From an uncultured Pelagibacteraceae bacterium (lineage in GTDB: Bacteria > Pseudomonadota > Alphaproteobacteria > Pelagibacterales > Pelagibacteraceae), in NCBI GenBank assembly GCA_902574725.1, contig CACGPA010000002.1:1-49356 (forward strand): a stretch of DNA of 49,356 nucleotides, read 5' to 3'. The stretch's first letter is position 1, and each line of letters opens with the position of its first letter. The translations under genes were made by a program, and so were the position numbers. The notes beneath the pieces were generated by a model. That model ran no database searches, was not told the DNA's origin, and saw nothing but the letters and a program-made list of their open reading frames with translations. Shown piece after piece: positions 47,884 to 49,356 of this stretch.

Positions 47884-48291
47884 TTAAGTTTTTTTTTTAA
47901 TTCCATAAAGTTCAAGTTTATGATCAACTAAATCATAGCCATATTTATCTGCAACTTTTTTTTGAAGTTTTTCAATTTCATCATCTACAAATTCAATTAT
48001 TTCACCGCTCTTAATATCAATTAAATGATCATGGTGACTTTCACTTATCTCTTCATATCTAGCTTTACCACCTTTAAAATCATGTTTTGCTAAAATTCCT
48101 GCTTCCTCAAAAAGTTTTACAGTTCTATAAACTGTTGCAATACTTATTTTTGGATCTATTTTTGTTACTCTGTTATATAATACATCCACATCTGGATGAT
48201 CTTCTGCTTCAGACATAACGCGTGCTATTATTTTCCTCTGTCCAGTAAGTTTTACTCCTTTTGAAATACATTTTTCTTCTATATCTGTCAT
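47884..48291 (-). CDS. fur: ferric uptake regulator-type protein Fur
   Basis: 135 residues. The winged helix has GVKLTGQRKIIARVMSEAED and the recognition helix PKISIATVYRTVKLFEEAGI. The metal region has YEEISESHHDHLIDIKSGEI and EFVDDEIEKLQKKVADKYGY. Position between tsaB and miaB is typical for alphaproteobacterial Fur (often Mur, sensing manganese). It lacks CXXC structural zinc pairs. With the Irr-like protein at 32652 the organism has at least two Fur-family regulators. Eight bases separate it from tsaB. Confidence 0.93.
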   Translation of the reverse strand: MTDIEEKCISKGVKLTGQRKIIARVMSEAEDHPDVDVLYNRVTKIDPKISIATVYRTVKLFEEAGILAKHDFKGGKARYEEISESHHDHLIDIKSGEIIEFVDDEIEKLQKKVADKYGYDLVDHKLELYGIKKKT

Positions 48292-48299
48292 AATATATT

Positions 48300-48728
48300 T
48301 TAGCTTACATAAAGTGGTTTTATCAAATTTTTTTTAATTTTATATTTATTACATAAATTTGGTATTTCTATCCATTTTGGCGTTTTAATTATATTTTTTT
48401 TAAATAAATCTTTAATATTTTTAGGTTTTTTGTCTAAAAAATCAAAATAACTAAAACAAAAATAATCAATATTTCTACTCAAATGAATACCTTTAACTAT
48501 TGATAATGAATTTCTAATACCTGCAAAACTTCCCGGTCCTCTGTTTACATAAATTTGATCAATTTTATTAATTGAAATTTCATTATTTTTTAGAAAATCA
48601 TTAATGAATATGGTTAATTTATCAAAATTACTTTTACTATTTTCGTGTGTACTAGTATAAATATTTTTACTATTTATGATCACTAAAAAAATTTTACTAC
48701 TTGTGGCATCAATAACTAAACTATTCAT
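48300..48728 (-). CDS. tsaB: tRNA threonylcarbamoyladenosine biosynthesis protein TsaB, short form
   Basis: I start at MNSLVIDATSSKIFLVIIN, since the track's first eight residues precede the conserved strand; 142 residues result, against about 200-230 usual. The family mark IDQIYVNRGPGSFAGIRNSL is intact, and the end KPLYVS matches the common C-terminus, so the loss is in the middle/C-terminal lobe, not a truncation at the end. TsaB supports TsaD in making t6A37 in tRNAs. The 5' end overlaps the divergent deacetylase gene by 53 bases. rimI, often next in line, is missing. Confidence 0.85.
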   Translation of the reverse strand: MNSLVIDATSSKIFLVIINSKNIYTSTHENSKSNFDKLTIFINDFLKNNEISINKIDQIYVNRGPGSFAGIRNSLSIVKGIHLSRNIDYFCFSYFDFLDKKPKNIKDLFKKNIIKTPKWIEIPNLCNKYKIKKNLIKPLYVS

Positions 48729-49356
48729 AATATTAGTATTTTTTTCTACCAATTCTAATGCAGAGCAAAATGATAGTAAATATTATTCTCATGATTTAGG
48801 AACTATTTCATTAATGTATCATAGATTTAATGAAGATAAATATCCCTCTACAAATATAAAAATGGATATATTTAAAAAACAAATCAATATAATTAAAGAT
48901 AAAAAATATAGTTTTGAAAATCCAAAAGATTTTGATTTAAATTTTAATAATCCAAAAAATAAAAAAAAAGTTTTAATTACTATTGATGATGGATTTAGTT
49001 CTTTTTACAATCATGCTTGGCCTTACTTAAAAGAAAACAAAATTCCATTTATACTATTTATTTCAACTGAACCTGTGGGAAAAAATGGATATATGTCGTG
49101 GGAACAAATTAAAGAAATTGAAAAAGAAAAATTTGCCTTTATTGGAAACCATTCCCACAGTCATGATTATTTGTTAGATTTAACCTTTGAAAATTTCAAA
49201 AAAGATATAAATAAATCAATAAAAATATTTAAAAAAGAACTTGGTTATAATCCTATATTTTTTTCTTATCCTTTCGGAGAGTACAGTTTAGAACAAATAA
49301 ACTATATAAAAAAAAAATTTAAATATGGATTTGGTCAACACTCAGGTGTAATTGAT
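48676..49356 (+). CDS. polysaccharide deacetylase family protein, partial (C-terminus off the right edge)
   Basis: Open to the window end, so not in the track; 227 codons are visible. A signal peptide (MITKKILLLVASITKLFIIL, ending near NSNAEQ) shows export. The NodB-type domain has the catalytic Asp pair in LITIDDGFSSFYNHA, the metal-binding HSHSH in GNHSHSHDYLLDL and the FSYPFGEY groove motif. It should remove acetyl groups from a surface or wall polysaccharide in the periplasm. An early GTISLMYHRFNEDKYPS segment is common in this branch. It overlaps tsaB head to head by 53 bases, so both 5' regions lie inside each other's coding sequence. Confidence 0.88.
   Translation, partial: MITKKILLLVASITKLFIILVFFSTNSNAEQNDSKYYSHDLGTISLMYHRFNEDKYPSTNIKMDIFKKQINIIKDKKYSFENPKDFDLNFNNPKNKKKVLITIDDGFSSFYNHAWPYLKENKIPFILFISTEPVGKNGYMSWEQIKEIEKEKFAFIGNHSHSHDYLLDLTFENFKKDINKSIKIFKKELGYNPIFFSYPFGEYSLEQINYIKKKFKYGFGQHSGVID

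Overview
The window is a compact, very AT-rich, gene-dense stretch of an alphaproteobacterial chromosome. Most likely it comes from SAR11 (Pelagibacterales) or a closely related streamlined marine lineage. The grounds are lysine/isoleucine-rich proteins, spacers of a few bases or TAATG-type overlaps between genes, short versions of familiar proteins, and alphaproteobacterial gene neighbourhoods (dnaN-dnaA beside rpsT; ubiE-ubiB-coaBC-dut; tlpA/argH-lptM-lysA; irr-fabA-fabB-fabI; tsaB-fur-miaB-phoH-ybeY-lnt-metK-nusA-infB-rbfA-rpsO-pnp). The taxonomic call is inference from gene content. I saw no insertion sequence, prophage, CRISPR array or rRNA.

Left part (1-8119): a partial uppP runs off the left edge, followed by gltD-gltB (glutamate synthase) and a pyruvate dehydrogenase pair (aceE, aceF). 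gltB and aceF are both cut off at one shared point near base 3285, tail to tail. This is either a real deletion or, more likely, a chimeric join in the assembly. The pyruvate dehydrogenase E1 carries an N-terminal lipoyl domain, while the E2 start has none. A thiolase with a shortened loop follows.

Middle part (8193-25136): tRNA-Arg and a thioesterase precede a tightly overlapped group of SUV3-like helicase, TerB-like protein, ferredoxin and CarD. The CarD has a long lysine-rich tail, and it converges on a 23-residue peptide made almost only of Lys, Arg and Ala. Next come an acyl-CoA ligase behind tRNA-Leu, membrane/redox genes (DedA-like, DsbB, Coq7), an HNH protein, an esterase, a frameshifted TlpA-like thioredoxin, argH-lptM-lysA, plsC, and the replication genes dnaN-dnaA with rpsT.

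Right part (25253-49356): ubiquinone, CoA and dUTP metabolism genes (ubiE, ubiB, coaBC, dut) are followed by a MoeB/ThiF-like enzyme and an SH3 protein. katG and irr lie next, with a 23-bp perfect palindrome of Irr/PerR type between them, then fabA-fabB-fabI. A long minus-strand block from tsaB to pnp covers tRNA modification, iron regulation, lipoprotein acylation, SAM synthesis, transcription/translation factors and RNA decay. Genes that often sit inside this block in relatives (rimI, trmB, rimP, ylxR, truB) are not there. A strong C(TTCG)G terminator lies directly in front of the nusA ribosome-binding site and may act as an attenuator. A polysaccharide deacetylase runs off the right edge.

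I found no clearly new multi-gene system. The best leads are the lipoyl-E1 arrangement, the tiny Lys/Arg peptide with its own promoter and dyad, the nusA leader terminator, the combined operator/terminator between irr and katG, and the gltB/aceF junction as a probable assembly or deletion breakpoint.
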